From a virus: a stretch of 64,000 nt of DNA. The stretch spans positions 1 to 64,000 of IMG/VR virus record IMGVR_UViG_3300008262_000105, one strand, 5' to 3'. The position numbers and the translations under genes were made by a program. Numbering within the stretch: position 1 is the first letter of the stretch; every line of letters begins with the position of its first letter. Shown piece by piece: positions 23,337 through 32,840 of the stretch. The notes under the pieces were generated by a model. It was given only the letters and a program-made list of their open reading frames with translations. It was not told the DNA's origin and searched no databases.

Positions 23337-26300
23337 TTATCCTTTATTATTAAGTATTAATTCTTTAAGTTTTTGTAATTCTTCTTTTAATGTACTTATT
23401 TCTTCAGCTTGCTTATTAATAATATTTTGTTGGTCTTTAATTGATTCTATAAATAAACCAGCAAAATTTCCATAAGCTACACCATACTCATCATTAACAT
23501 CACAATAAGTCACAACTTCAGGAATAACTTCATTAACTTCTTGTGCAATTACCCCTATTTGCCTTTTCTTAGTTTCATCTTTAATTCTATTATAGTAAAC
23601 ACCTCTAATTTGAAGTAATTTATTTAAAGCAGAATCAATAGTTACTATGTTTTCTTTTGCACGTCTATCGGAATAAGCCACAATGTTTTCAGTAGCGTAA
23701 ATACCCCTATTAACATACATACCATATGAAGGTGATGTTGCAGAAGTTCCAACACCTACACAATTGTATGGCCAATAATGATAGAACATCCATCGACCAG
23801 CTTGATAATAGATACCACCATTACCACCACCATCAAACATCAATACAGGTGTGTTACCTACATCAATTAATATACCACCATATCCATTTCTACTACCATC
23901 AATTCTCCATTGTCCATATGTAGAGTTGTTTGGATAAATGTGTGCTGAGTTAATTCCAGAATAGATACCATGGTATCCTTCCAATCTCTGCCATGTGTGC
24001 CAGAATGAATAGTTTGAAGGTCCACTCAATTGAATTAAGATACCACTCATATCATAATCGGAGTATAATCTTACCCCTTCATATGAAGGTCCGTTTGCAC
24101 CTAATTTAATACCCGTATGGAATGCAATTCTTAGGTCAGGATAAGGATACCCCCATCCACCACCTTCTTGGAATATACGATATGCATGTGTACCATTTCC
24201 AGAGTTACCACCAACACCAATAGGCTCCCACCAACGAGAATATAGGTTTTCAATATATGTTGTACCATTAGGGTCTAAATAATATCCAGTATTATTGTAA
24301 TCATATATGATTGGGAATTGGGCTTGTCCACCAATATCCATCAATGCAACCCTACTATTATTAAATCTATATTCTAAAATATCACCACTATCATCACCCC
24401 AGTTAACAACAAGATTGTAATCGTTATAACTACCACCTCTAGTTACCATACCAATTGATGCACCATCAGATGAACGTTGGAAGTGAATACCCCACATTGC
24501 GCCAGGAGAATACATTGGATATGAACCTTGTGTTTGGTCATATCTACCTATCCATGCAACGTCACTCCAGTTTGGATAACCATTTGGTGAGAAGTAATCA
24601 GTTATACGAACAGCTCCTCTAAAGTTTGCTGATGTACCTGAAGTACTTGGGTCAATATACCAATATGTATCATCAGAATCATAGAATATTGGTGCTCTGA
24701 ATGAACCATTTGCCCAAACAGTACTACCATTATCCCAACGTAAGTTCCAACCAACAATTGAACCAGTACCACCCCAACCCAATCTCCAGTCATTTGCTGA
24801 TACGTTTAACATCAATCCCCAATAGGTTGAGTTATTGTTCATAGCGTATGCACCACTATTATTATATCCATAGTGGATTATACTATTACCATACCAAATA
24901 TAAAGGTTTCTAATTCTAGTATCACCAGATGGGTCTAAGTAGAATGTAGTATCATCTCTATCATAAATAAAGTTTGTACGAATCTCATACAAATAAGTTC
25001 TATTACCAGAATAGTGGTTAATATAAGTTTCGTATCCGTTTTGACAATCTAAGTGTAAGTTACCATTTGTAGTTACTACCGATGCCTCACCACCAGGTCT
25101 ACCATTTGTACCAACGTACATATATGCACCCCATGTCCAGTTAGGTCCATGTAGAGTACCACCTCTCATTCTTAAATCAACGTTGGTTGCTGTTGCTGGG
25201 TCTAAGTAATATCCCGTATCGTTTGAATCATAGAATATTGGTGCTCTAAGAGAGTTGCCAGCTTGAAGGTAGTTGTTTACATAAACATAGTTAGATGGAT
25301 ACATTTCCATATTTGTAACACGATTACCAGATGTATTCGTATTATAAAAATACATGTCACCACCTTCACTAAATCTTATATATCCTTGTCCATAGTTAGT
25401 ATTTGGTCTACCAAAGTAATATGCACCACCACCACTATTTAAGTTATTATCAACATTATATCCAAATCCACCACCATTCCAAGTGTTACCAGGTTCAGAT
25501 ACCCACCACTGCATACTTATTCTTTGCCCTGTACCATTGTAAGCTGCTGGTATAGTTAATCTCATTGATGAACTTCCGTGGTCACCTATAACGTGGAATC
25601 TTTTTTCTGGTGCTTCATATCCAACTCCTAAATACCAAAGTCTTGAACTACTATTTGGGTCTACATAATAGTTAGCATCATTTGCATCATAGAATATTGG
25701 TGCTCTCATTTCACCAGCAGCATATATGGTACTATTTGACCAAATATATCCAGTATAATGAGAAATCATTGCTGCAATTCTACTACTACCATTATAACCA
25801 ACCCAACCTGGCATTGAAGGTCCATTTGATTGCCCTACAAAGAATGTTTCAGCACCTACAGTTGAATATGTACCATATGTTTGTCCAGATTGAGAACCTT
25901 TATTAAAATAGAATATACCCCATCCTCTTGCATTTTCTTGGAATATCCAGTTGTTTGCTTCTGATGTATTTGATACTAAGAATGTACCTCCATCATTATT
26001 TTGAATGTGATAAGAATTTAAAATTAATTCATTAAGACGAGATGTAGAGTTAAAATCTAAGTAATAAGAACCATCAGTACTATCTTGAATGTATGGAAGA
26101 TAAAGGTTATTTGAAATTCTTACGTGTTGGTCACCTCTACCAATACTCATTAATATAGTGCTTGTCACACCAGGAGAATCATTGAATATTGTTGTACCAC
26201 CATAAGATGCGTTACCACCTAATTCAAGACCAGTGTGCCATCCTAATGAAAGTCTTGTATATGTAGAATATCCATTATTATACGGAGATTTTACATACAT

Positions 26301-29300
26301 TAAATAATATGGATTATTATCACCTCTTTGTCCCCAACTTATACCACCAAATTGTCCGCCAGGATTTGAAGGGTCTCCTGTACCACTTGACATATTGATA
26401 TGTCTTGTAACACCAGTACCACTTCCAAATCTAAATCCAAAAGTACCATCATCATCATAGAAACGGTCAGTATAAAGTTCAGGTGCTCTAAAACTACTTC
26501 TAGCCCAAGCGATACCATCGTTTCTAACTTCAAGTGCATAACCACCAACACCAACTCCACTTACAGCAAATCCTTCGGAAGAACCACCACCGGTCCAAAT
26601 AATATTTTTTAATGCAGAACCTAAATTCGATGTAGATGTTGTTGTTCTAAATCTAGCACCCCAAACATCCGGTTCATTATTAACATTTATTAATGCGTTA
26701 TTAGGAATATTTAATTGACCTGTAAGAGTTAAGTTTACAAATCTAGAAGTACCAGTAGGGTCAGCTAAGAAACTACCATCATTTCTATCAATAAATCTAT
26801 TAGCTGTTATATCACCTAAAACAGTTGTGTTGGCTGCTAAAGTGTTATCAACTTCTTCAATCTTAAATCCAATAAATTCTGCAGTACCACTATATCCACT
26901 ATACAAATAATTGTGTAAGAAACCTAACTGCATGAATCTTGCATATCCATACCAACTATAATCTGCACCAGAACCAGCTGGTCCAATTGTCATTGTATAT
27001 TCAGTCCAAGAAGAAGGTGCAACACCATACCAATAATAAGGTTGCCCCCAACCACCATTATCAGGTTGAGAATAATCGTATCCAGCTTGCGTAAATGAAA
27101 GATAACAGAATGGATTACCACTTACAGTTCTAACCCATGCAGATACCTTATAAGTTTTTGTTCTATCAATAGGCACCCAACCATTTTGTCTCCAACCTTG
27201 CCATCCACCAGTTCCTCTATGTGAGTATGAACCAATAGGTGAATCGGTTATTCCCGTAACATACTGCATTCCATCCCACACAAATGCACCATCACCAGCA
27301 TGCCAGTTACGAGTTTGATATTTTCCATCTGGTACAAACATTCCAAAGAATCTTGAACCATTAGAATCGTTATATGGTATAGTTCCACCTAATCTTAGTT
27401 GATATAATGTAGATATACTATCACCATTAATATTATATGCAGTATTATCTCTATCAAACCATCTATAAGCATACATATTACTAGCTATGGTTAAATCACC
27501 ACCATTGCTTAGTACCATTATTTGAGATGCCCCATTATTAAACCAATCAAATCCACCAGCACCAAAGTTTCTTAAACGAGAAATACCAGCGTCTTGTATA
27601 AATCCAGTATAGTTAGAAGAATCACCAATATTTAAACCAGTTCCCCAACCAACACCACCAGAACCACCTGCTCTAATACTAACTCTACCAGAAGAAATAG
27701 CAGATACACCATTGAATACAGCTATACCACCATAAACGTAGAATGGAACTGATGTTGCACCAGGTGAACCAACTGATACACCATTTGTAAATCCACCATA
27801 TCCATTTAAATAAAGAGTATTACCATCCCAGCCACTATATCTACCAATTGCTTGTCTACTGAATATACTTAAAGTTGTATCTCCTCCACCTGCTATATTA
27901 ACACTAGTTCCGGCAAAATATCCATCACCACTTTCGTTTACTGAGAATAGTTCATTTGATGATTTTATTGCATTACTACCAACTATGAATTTTTGTCCAG
28001 TTTCATTATTATTTGCATCAATACTTACTCTTACCTCACCAGCTCCTGCCAAATAAAGTGGATTTCCAGATGAGTTGTTTTGTAAAAGTACTACATCATA
28101 TGTATTATCTCTATATAAACCGGCATTAGTATCTGAAAGATAGTATGCTCCAGCATTACCACCGCCGGTTGTTGTTACTTGGTTAAATGTTACGTTATCA
28201 GTTGTTCTAACGTTTTGGTTCATATTAGCCGCAAATGCATACGAAGTTGTATCCATTATACGTTTCCACGCACCCCAAGAAGTACCAGTACCATATCTCA
28301 ACCACATATTACCATTATCGGTAAATCCTAATTCGTTTGCACCACCACCACTCCAGTCAGATGTACTACCATATTTTCTAAAATACATTACACCATTGTA
28401 AGTACCACCATCACTTAAACCATTTGTAGAGTTTTGCTTAAAATCAAATCTTACACCTTGGTTAGCGTTCATTGTTTGCGGTGTAGTTGCAGATGCTCTT
28501 GTATCCTGAACGTTAATATAAGTTGCTGTTGTTGCAGTTGTTGCGTTACCAATAAGGTTTGCTGTTACCTGATTAAAGGTTACATTATCAGTAGTACGAA
28601 CATTTTGGTTCATTAAGTAAACTTCAGTTGCACCTTGTCCCGTATCAATTGTACCACTAAGAACAACGTTGCCAGCTACTTCTAATGTATTATCAGCATA
28701 CCATCTATCAGTTGATTCATTCCAATAGAACGAAACAGTTGATGATGAACCCCTTCTTACTTCAATACCGGCATTTTCGGTTGGTGCTCCAGATGCAAAA
28801 TCTGCATTTAATGTGATGATGTTATCACCTACGTTAAGAGTTGTTGTATTAATATATGTTGTTGTACCACTTACAGTAAGGTCACCACTAATTGTAGCGT
28901 TACCAGTTACCGCAAGAGTTGTACCATCAAATCTTAAATTTGCTTCAACGGTTGCATTTGGTGCAGTTCCGTTTAGAGTGATTACACCATTATCAGTTGT
29001 ACCAGTTAATGATAATAAACCAGAAGTACCACCACTTCCAGATGTACCCGATGTACCGCTTGTACCGGATGTGCCTCCAGATCCCGATGTACCCCCACTA
29101 CCAGAAGTTCCTGATGTACCACTTGTACCGCTTGTGCCAGAAGTACCAGAACTACCACCAGAACCGGCAGTACCTCTAGTTCCAGATGTACCACTTGTTC
29201 CCGATGTACCGCTTGAGCCACCGCTACCAGATGTACCACCACTTCCACTTGTGCCAGAAGTACCAGAAGTTCCTGATGAACCCCCACTACCAGATGAACC

Positions 29301-31712
29301 TCCACTTCCTGCTGTACCGCTTGTACCACCACTACCAGATGTGCCACTTGTTCCGGATGTACCAGAAGTTCCTGATGAACCCCCACTACCTGCTGTTGCT
29401 GATGTACCACCACTACCAGATGTGCCAGATGAACCACCACTTCCGCTTGTACCGGATGTACCAGATGTACCAGATGTACCAGAAGTTCCTGACGAACCCC
29501 CACTACCTGCTGTTGCTGATGTACCACCACTACCAGACGTACCACTTGTACCCGATGTGCCGCTTGTACCAGATGTTCCCGAAGAACCAGCTGAACCTGT
29601 ACTTCCACTATTACCTGTTCTACTAAATGATACAACTAATTGGGCTCCATTTACAGCAGGTAAAGTTCCACTTACCCAAGAAACAGGAATTTTATAATAA
29701 CCACTTGCGGCTGTTACCGCACCTGTTATTACGAATATATTATTAATTGTTCCACTATCTCTGCTCGAAATTGTAAGATAACCTCTTGTTGCTAATGTTG
29801 TACTATCATCCCATGTATCATACCACGCAGTTTGAGTATTTCCACTTTGGTCAATATTATCTATGAATATTTGAGAAATTGCAGCTGGTGATGTATTATT
29901 ATATGCAATACTACCATTACCAGGATCTGCATCAGTATTTGATGTATTAAAATTATATTTTGAACCACCAGCTTGTCCGCTTGTACCAGATGTTCCAGAT
30001 GTTCCAGATGTACCGGCGCTACCTGCACTTCCCGAACTACCTTGTGCACCAGAAGTACCACTTGTACCTGATGTGCCAGAAGTTCCTGATGTGCCGCTTG
30101 TACCAGAACTACCGGATGAACCACCACTTCCTGTACTACCAGCGCTACCGCTAGTTCCAGAACTGCCGCTTGTTCCGTTTGTTCCCGATGTACCGCTTGT
30201 ACCAGATGTGCCAGAAGTTCCTGATGAACCGCTTGAACCACTAGCTCCACCAATACCACTTGTACCTGATGTACCAGAAGTTCCTGAAGTGCCACTTGTT
30301 CCAGATGACCCGCTTGTACCAGATGTACCAGCCGAACCAGTTGTTCCCGAAGAACCCCCTGCTCCACTTATACCTCCACTACCAGACGTTCCTGATGTAC
30401 CGCTTGTACCAGAAGTTCCTGATGTGCCGCTTGTGCCAGATGAGCCTGATACACCAGATGAACCAGTTGTACCAGCTGAACCAGTTGAACCGCTTGTACC
30501 ACTAACTCCAGATGTTCCTGATGAACCACTTTGTCCACTTGTTCCCGATGAACCACCAGAGCCTGATGTGCCGCCAGTTCCAGATGTACCACCACTACCG
30601 CTTGTGCCACTTATACCAGAAGTTCCCGATGAACCACTTATACCAGAAGTTCCTGATGAGCCACCAGAGCCTGATGTACCAGAACTACCACCACTACCAG
30701 AAGTACCTGATGTACCACTTATACCAGATGTGCCAGATGAACCAGAACTTCCTGTTGTACCACTTGAACCACCACTACCAGAAGTACCGCCACTACCAGA
30801 AGTACCAGAGGTGCCGCTTGTGCCAGAAGTACCGCTTGTGCCAGAAGAACCACCACTTCCCGATGTACCGCTTGTGCCAGATGAACCCCCACTACCAGAA
30901 GTACCCGATGTACCCCCACTTCCGCTTGTGCCAGAAGTACCACCACTACCAGATGTACCAGAGGTGCCGCTTGTGCCAGATGTTCCAGAAGTTCCCGATG
31001 AGCCGCTTGTACCAGATGTACCCGATGTACCAGAAGTTGCTGCTGCAAATCTTCTACTTACTCTACCGGTAGTCATATTCAATACCAACACCTCATTTGT
31101 TGTATTATCCGTTGGAATTGAATCTCCAGTAACTGATATAGAACCACTTACAGAAAGAGAACCAGTTATTTCTTGTTTATCACTTAATGCATCACCAAAT
31201 TTGTTTGAACCAGATGAATAAATTACTGATGATGAAATATAAGTTGCGAATAATTCGGTAGATTGTATTCTACCTGCGACTGTTAAATTTTGTGAAATCC
31301 TAACAGACCCAGTAACACCTAAACTACTACTAATTGTAGTTGGTACATTTATTTCCAATCCTCTGTTTGGAGAAATAATAGCTTCAGCTGAACCCGATTT
31401 TAATCTATCTATATCACCAATTGATGATGCCTGAATATTAAATAATCCACTACCATCTCCACGAAATATAGATGCGGTTATTGAAGATGAAATTGATAAA
31501 CTGCCTGAAATTTGCGTATTAGATTTTACTTCAATAGGTAGATTACCAAATGACCTTATTTCATATGATTGTAAACCAGAGGCAGTTATTCTACCGACAA
31601 GGTTTACCGATGCCGATGAGAAGTCTACTATTCTACTTCCGCTTACAAATAAAGAAACTAAACTTGCGCTTAGTTGATTTAAACCATTAGGGTTACCACC
31701 TAAATACTCCAT
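23337..31712 (-). CDS. Giant tail fibre: collagen-like GTSG arrays, YD-YYxDP shaft repeats, C-terminal S74 chaperone
   Basis: 2791 residues. Residues 1-~222 are an N-terminal fibre domain of GSL-x-V-SGS strands, paralogous to parts of the 3790-residue protein. Residues ~225-582 and ~700-897 are GTSG/GSSG collagen-like arrays, split by a ~120-residue beta domain (QTAWYDTWDDSTTLATRGYL, TISSRDSGTI). A LTGTTDNGVITLNGTAPN linker shared with the 3790-residue protein follows. The shaft (~1000-2660) carries about nine copies of a DRFYD-x-D-x3-YYLDP-type repeat. The C-terminal ~110 residues form an intramolecular chaperone of peptidase family S74: SDRRAKENI with candidate catalytic Ser2681, then RQIGVIAQEVNEVIPEVV and a coiled coil. 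The chaperone trimerises the fibre and cuts itself off. Probably a receptor-binding or long tail fibre. It is followed 3 nt later by the 143-residue gene. Confidence 0.88.
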   Translation of the reverse strand: MEYLGGNPNGLNQLSASLVSLFVSGSRIVDFSSASVNLVGRITASGLQSYEIRSFGNLPIEVKSNTQISGSLSISSSITASIFRGDGSGLFNIQASSIGDIDRLKSGSAEAIISPNRGLEINVPTTISSSLGVTGSVRISQNLTVAGRIQSTELFATYISSSVIYSSGSNKFGDALSDKQEITGSLSVSGSISVTGDSIPTDNTTNEVLVLNMTTGRVSRRFAAATSGTSGTSGTSGSSGTSGTSGTSGTSGTSGSGGTSGTSGSGGTSGTSGSGGSSGTSGTSGSGGSSGTSGTSGTSGTSGTSGSGGTSGSGGSSGTTGSSGSSGTSGISGTSGTSGSGGSSGTSGSGGSSGTSGISGSSGTSGISGTSGSGGTSGTGGTSGSGGSSGTSGQSGSSGTSGVSGTSGSTGSAGTTGSSGVSGSSGTSGTSGTSGTSGTSGTSGSGGISGAGGSSGTTGSAGTSGTSGSSGTSGTSGTSGTSGTSGIGGASGSSGSSGTSGTSGTSGTSGTNGTSGSSGTSGSAGSTGSGGSSGSSGTSGTSGTSGTSGTSGTSGAQGSSGSAGSAGTSGTSGTSGTSGQAGGSKYNFNTSNTDADPGNGSIAYNNTSPAAISQIFIDNIDQSGNTQTAWYDTWDDSTTLATRGYLTISSRDSGTINNIFVITGAVTAASGYYKIPVSWVSGTLPAVNGAQLVVSFSRTGNSGSTGSAGSSGTSGTSGTSGTSGTSGSGGTSATAGSGGSSGTSGTSGTSGTSGTSGSGGSSGTSGSGGTSATAGSGGSSGTSGTSGTSGTSGSGGTSGTAGSGGSSGSGGSSGTSGTSGTSGSGGTSGSGGSSGTSGTSGTSGTRGTAGSGGSSGTSGTSGTSGTSGTSGSGGTSGSGGTSGTSGTSGTSGSGGTSGLLSLTGTTDNGVITLNGTAPNATVEANLRFDGTTLAVTGNATISGDLTVSGTTTYINTTTLNVGDNIITLNADFASGAPTENAGIEVRRGSSSTVSFYWNESTDRWYADNTLEVAGNVVLSGTIDTGQGATEVYLMNQNVRTTDNVTFNQVTANLIGNATTATTATYINVQDTRASATTPQTMNANQGVRFDFKQNSTNGLSDGGTYNGVMYFRKYGSTSDWSGGGANELGFTDNGNMWLRYGTGTSWGAWKRIMDTTSYAFAANMNQNVRTTDNVTFNQVTTTGGGNAGAYYLSDTNAGLYRDNTYDVVLLQNNSSGNPLYLAGAGEVRVSIDANNNETGQKFIVGSNAIKSSNELFSVNESGDGYFAGTSVNIAGGGDTTLSIFSRQAIGRYSGWDGNTLYLNGYGGFTNGVSVGSPGATSVPFYVYGGIAVFNGVSAISSGRVSIRAGGSGGVGWGTGLNIGDSSNYTGFIQDAGISRLRNFGAGGFDWFNNGASQIMVLSNGGDLTIASNMYAYRWFDRDNTAYNINGDSISTLYQLRLGGTIPYNDSNGSRFFGMFVPDGKYQTRNWHAGDGAFVWDGMQYVTGITDSPIGSYSHRGTGGWQGWRQNGWVPIDRTKTYKVSAWVRTVSGNPFCYLSFTQAGYDYSQPDNGGWGQPYYWYGVAPSSWTEYTMTIGPAGSGADYSWYGYARFMQLGFLHNYLYSGYSGTAEFIGFKIEEVDNTLAANTTVLGDITANRFIDRNDGSFLADPTGTSRFVNLTLTGQLNIPNNALINVNNEPDVWGARFRTTTSTSNLGSALKNIIWTGGGSSEGFAVSGVGVGGYALEVRNDGIAWARSSFRAPELYTDRFYDDDGTFGFRFGSGTGVTRHINMSSGTGDPSNPGGQFGGISWGQRGDNNPYYLMYVKSPYNNGYSTYTRLSLGWHTGLELGGNASYGGTTIFNDSPGVTSTILMSIGRGDQHVRISNNLYLPYIQDSTDGSYYLDFNSTSRLNELILNSYHIQNNDGGTFLVSNTSEANNWIFQENARGWGIFYFNKGSQSGQTYGTYSTVGAETFFVGQSNGPSMPGWVGYNGSSRIAAMISHYTGYIWSNSTIYAAGEMRAPIFYDANDANYYVDPNSSSRLWYLGVGYEAPEKRFHVIGDHGSSSMRLTIPAAYNGTGQRISMQWWVSEPGNTWNGGGFGYNVDNNLNSGGGAYYFGRPNTNYGQGYIRFSEGGDMYFYNTNTSGNRVTNMEMYPSNYVYVNNYLQAGNSLRAPIFYDSNDTGYYLDPATATNVDLRMRGGTLHGPNWTWGAYMYVGTNGRPGGEASVVTTNGNLHLDCQNGYETYINHYSGNRTYLYEIRTNFIYDRDDTTFYLDPSGDTRIRNLYIWYGNSIIHYGYNNSGAYAMNNNSTYWGLMLNVSANDWRLGWGGTGSIVGWNLRWDNGSTVWANGSFRAPIFYDSDDTYWYIDPSTSGTSANFRGAVRITDYFSPNGYPNWSDVAWIGRYDQTQGSYPMYSPGAMWGIHFQRSSDGASIGMVTRGGSYNDYNLVVNWGDDSGDILEYRFNNSRVALMDIGGQAQFPIIYDYNNTGYYLDPNGTTYIENLYSRWWEPIGVGGNSGNGTHAYRIFQEGGGWGYPYPDLRIAFHTGIKLGANGPSYEGVRLYSDYDMSGILIQLSGPSNYSFWHTWQRLEGYHGIYSGINSAHIYPNNSTYGQWRIDGSRNGYGGILIDVGNTPVLMFDGGGNGGIYYQAGRWMFYHYWPYNCVGVGTSATSPSYGMYVNRGIYATENIVAYSDRRAKENIVTIDSALNKLLQIRGVYYNRIKDETKKRQIGVIAQEVNEVIPEVVTYCDVNDEYGVAYGNFAGLFIESIKDQQNIINKQAEEISTLKEELQKLKELILNNKG
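24245..27470 (-). repeat. Shaft repeats FYD-x-D/N-x3-YYLDP (about nine copies) in the 2791-residue fibre
   Basis: Protein-level repeats such as PIFYDSNDTGYYLDP, PIIYDYNNTGYYLDPNGTT, FIYDRDDTTFYLDPSGDT and FIDRNDGSFLADPTGTS, spaced about 70-150 residues apart. Each is followed by a short strand with (T/S)R-x2-L. The unit probably forms one turn of a trimeric beta shaft. The DNA is divergent enough that this is not a simple tandem repeat. Confidence 0.75.
29018..29612 (-). repeat. Collagen-like GTSG array, distal block of the 2791-residue fibre
   Basis: About 200 residues of Gly-Thr-Ser / Gly-Ser-Ser / Gly-Gly triplets, written in the DNA as 9-12-nt near-repeats with synonymous codon changes. 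Gly at every third position fits a collagen-like triple helix; there is almost no Pro. Confidence 0.9.
29968..31038 (-). repeat. Collagen-like GTSG array, proximal block of the 2791-residue fibre
   Basis: About 357 residues of the same GTSG/GSSG/GSGG triplet pattern, separated from the distal block by a ~120-residue globular beta domain. Non-repeat residues (Ile, Val, Ala, Gln, Asn) occur at single positions and are the only landmarks inside the array. Confidence 0.9.
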
Positions 31713-31724
31713 TCATTACAACTT

Positions 31725-32057
31725 TTAAGTTATCTCCAATACCGAAACAATTACATCTGCTGAATTAGCTAATGATGATGTTACTGAAAGAAAATCTCCA
31801 GCTTCCAAAACTAACTTTTGCTCACCACCAACCAAAACATTAGAACTACCAGGTAAAATTAAAGAATCTTTCACAACATATACAGTTTTATTTGCTGAGT
31901 TATCTCTAACCATCACACTAACCGAAATGTTATTTGAATTTACATTTGCTACACCAACTCCAATTACAGTTGTTGATGTATTTGTTGGTGTCTCATATAT
32001 TTTAACACCTGCTGTTCCAACCGAACCTGTTATACTATTTTTAAATGAGTTTGCCAT
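31725..32057 (-). CDS. Small beta-rich fibre accessory protein, 110 residues
   Basis: A compact beta-sandwich-like protein: GTAGVKIYETPTNTSTTVIG, VGVANVNSNNISVSVMVRDN, TVYVVKDSLILPGSSNVLVG, GEQKLVLEAGDFLSVTSSLA and ADVIVSVLEIT. This strand pattern with a central LPG-x-S and a KLVLEAGD-x-L edge occurs in small virion accessory proteins of marine phages (I recall this from cyanophages; not checked). There is no signal peptide. It lies 12 nt upstream of the giant fibre gene and 10 nt after the 93-residue gene, in the unit started by the late motif at 32374. It is a candidate fibre-attachment or capping protein by position. Confidence 0.65.
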   Translation of the reverse strand: MANSFKNSITGSVGTAGVKIYETPTNTSTTVIGVGVANVNSNNISVSVMVRDNSANKTVYVVKDSLILPGSSNVLVGGEQKLVLEAGDFLSVTSSLANSADVIVSVLEIT

Positions 32058-32067
32058 ATCTTAATTT

Positions 32068-32349
32068 TTATCCTAATGCTATTGCAAATGCAATTGCTGA
32101 ATCTAAAACATTTACACCATCCACTAAATATCCACCTTGAGTCAAATAAATAGAACCAGTTACAATTTGAGAACCCGTTACTCTTAATCTGCTTGTCACT
32201 GTCAAATCAGCAAAGGTAGCTTGTTGTACTTCAATTGTTCCTTTAAATGAACCCGTAAGAGAGCCCGTAAAAGACCCACTTAAATCCGCATATGCGTTCA
32301 CTCTATCTTGAATAATTGAACCTGAAAATATGGGACTATGGATTACCAT
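32068..32349 (-). CDS. Small fibre-related protein with SGSFTGS repeats, 93 residues
   Basis: A short protein built of the same strand motifs as the giant fibres: DLSGSFTGSLTGSFKGTIEV, then TFADLTVTSRLRVTGSQIVT and GSIYLTQGGYLVDGVN, ending in a hydrophobic helix LDSAIAFAIALG. It looks like an N-terminal fibre module that stands alone, perhaps a fibre base or adapter that caps one of the large proteins. It is the first gene of its unit: ATG 32349 lies exactly 24 nt from a late-type motif. Its shared repeats suggest it arose from the same module pool as the 3790- and 4678-residue proteins. Confidence 0.68.
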   Translation of the reverse strand: MVIHSPIFSGSIIQDRVNAYADLSGSFTGSLTGSFKGTIEVQQATFADLTVTSRLRVTGSQIVTGSIYLTQGGYLVDGVNVLDSAIAFAIALG

Positions 32350-32373
32350 TTAGTTTTTTACTTTATCTTTAAG

Positions 32374-32382
32374 TATAAATAT
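32374..32382 (-). promoter_or_regulatory. Late-type motif ATATTTATA before the 2791-residue fibre unit
   Basis: Exact ATATTTATA in the gene direction, ending 24 nt before the ATG at 32349, in the 46-nt gap after the tail-assembly-chaperone-like gene. Confidence 0.65.
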
Positions 32383-32395
32383 AAACCAACACTAA

Positions 32396-32839
32396 TTAAG
32401 GTTTAGCAGGCCAAGTTATACTAAAAGGGTTTGATTGTGATGTAACATCTCTTAATTCTTGCCTATATGTTTGCCAAATTGATTTTGTTTCATTTGGAAT
32501 ATCTCCCAATTGTGTCCAATCACATTCTAACAATAATTCATTTCTAATTTGTCTAATTTCAATCCATTTAGCTTCTATTCTTGCATTTATTTCAGAAGTT
32601 GAAGCATCAATTTGTTGCCAATTTTGATAATAATCTCCATCTACTAATATTGGAGTTGCTTCAGAAATATTTTTTGTGTAATCATTTGGTTTTGGAGTTT
32701 GTCTTACTTCAAAAATATCAAATTCATTCATCAAACTTTCTGTCATTTCAGATGGAAAGCTAGTTTGTGGATTATCATCTCTTAATTTTTGTAAAGAGTA
32801 TGGATAATTGATTTCATTATTTATAATTCTTAAATACAT
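32396..32839 (-). CDS. Tail fibre assembly chaperone-like protein
   Basis: 147 residues. The C-terminal half has the pattern of the phage tail assembly chaperone family: EIRQIRNELLLECDWTQLGD, then IWQTYRQELRDVTSQSNPFS and ITWPAKP, i.e. R-x3-LLxxxDWTQLxD...WxxYRQxLRDxxxQxxPFxIxWPxxP. The N-terminal half (LRIINNEINYPYSLQKLRDD, FDIFEVRQTPKPNDYTKNIS) matches the variable N-terminal domain of such proteins. These help fold or attach fibres and are usually encoded beside the fibre they serve. Here it lies 1 nt after the BspA-like gene and just before the next fibre unit, which fits. Confidence 0.82.
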   Translation of the reverse strand: MYLRIINNEINYPYSLQKLRDDNPQTSFPSEMTESLMNEFDIFEVRQTPKPNDYTKNISEATPILVDGDYYQNWQQIDASTSEINARIEAKWIEIRQIRNELLLECDWTQLGDIPNETKSIWQTYRQELRDVTSQSNPFSITWPAKP

Positions 32840-32840
32840 A

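Noticed and set aside
28813-31221. Plus-strand open frames full of PEVPDVPLVP repeats
   Set aside because: They are the reverse reading of the GTSG collagen-like array of the 2791-residue fibre: glycine/serine/threonine triplets read backwards as Pro/Val/Asp/Glu. No start signals, and they overlap a well-supported gene.
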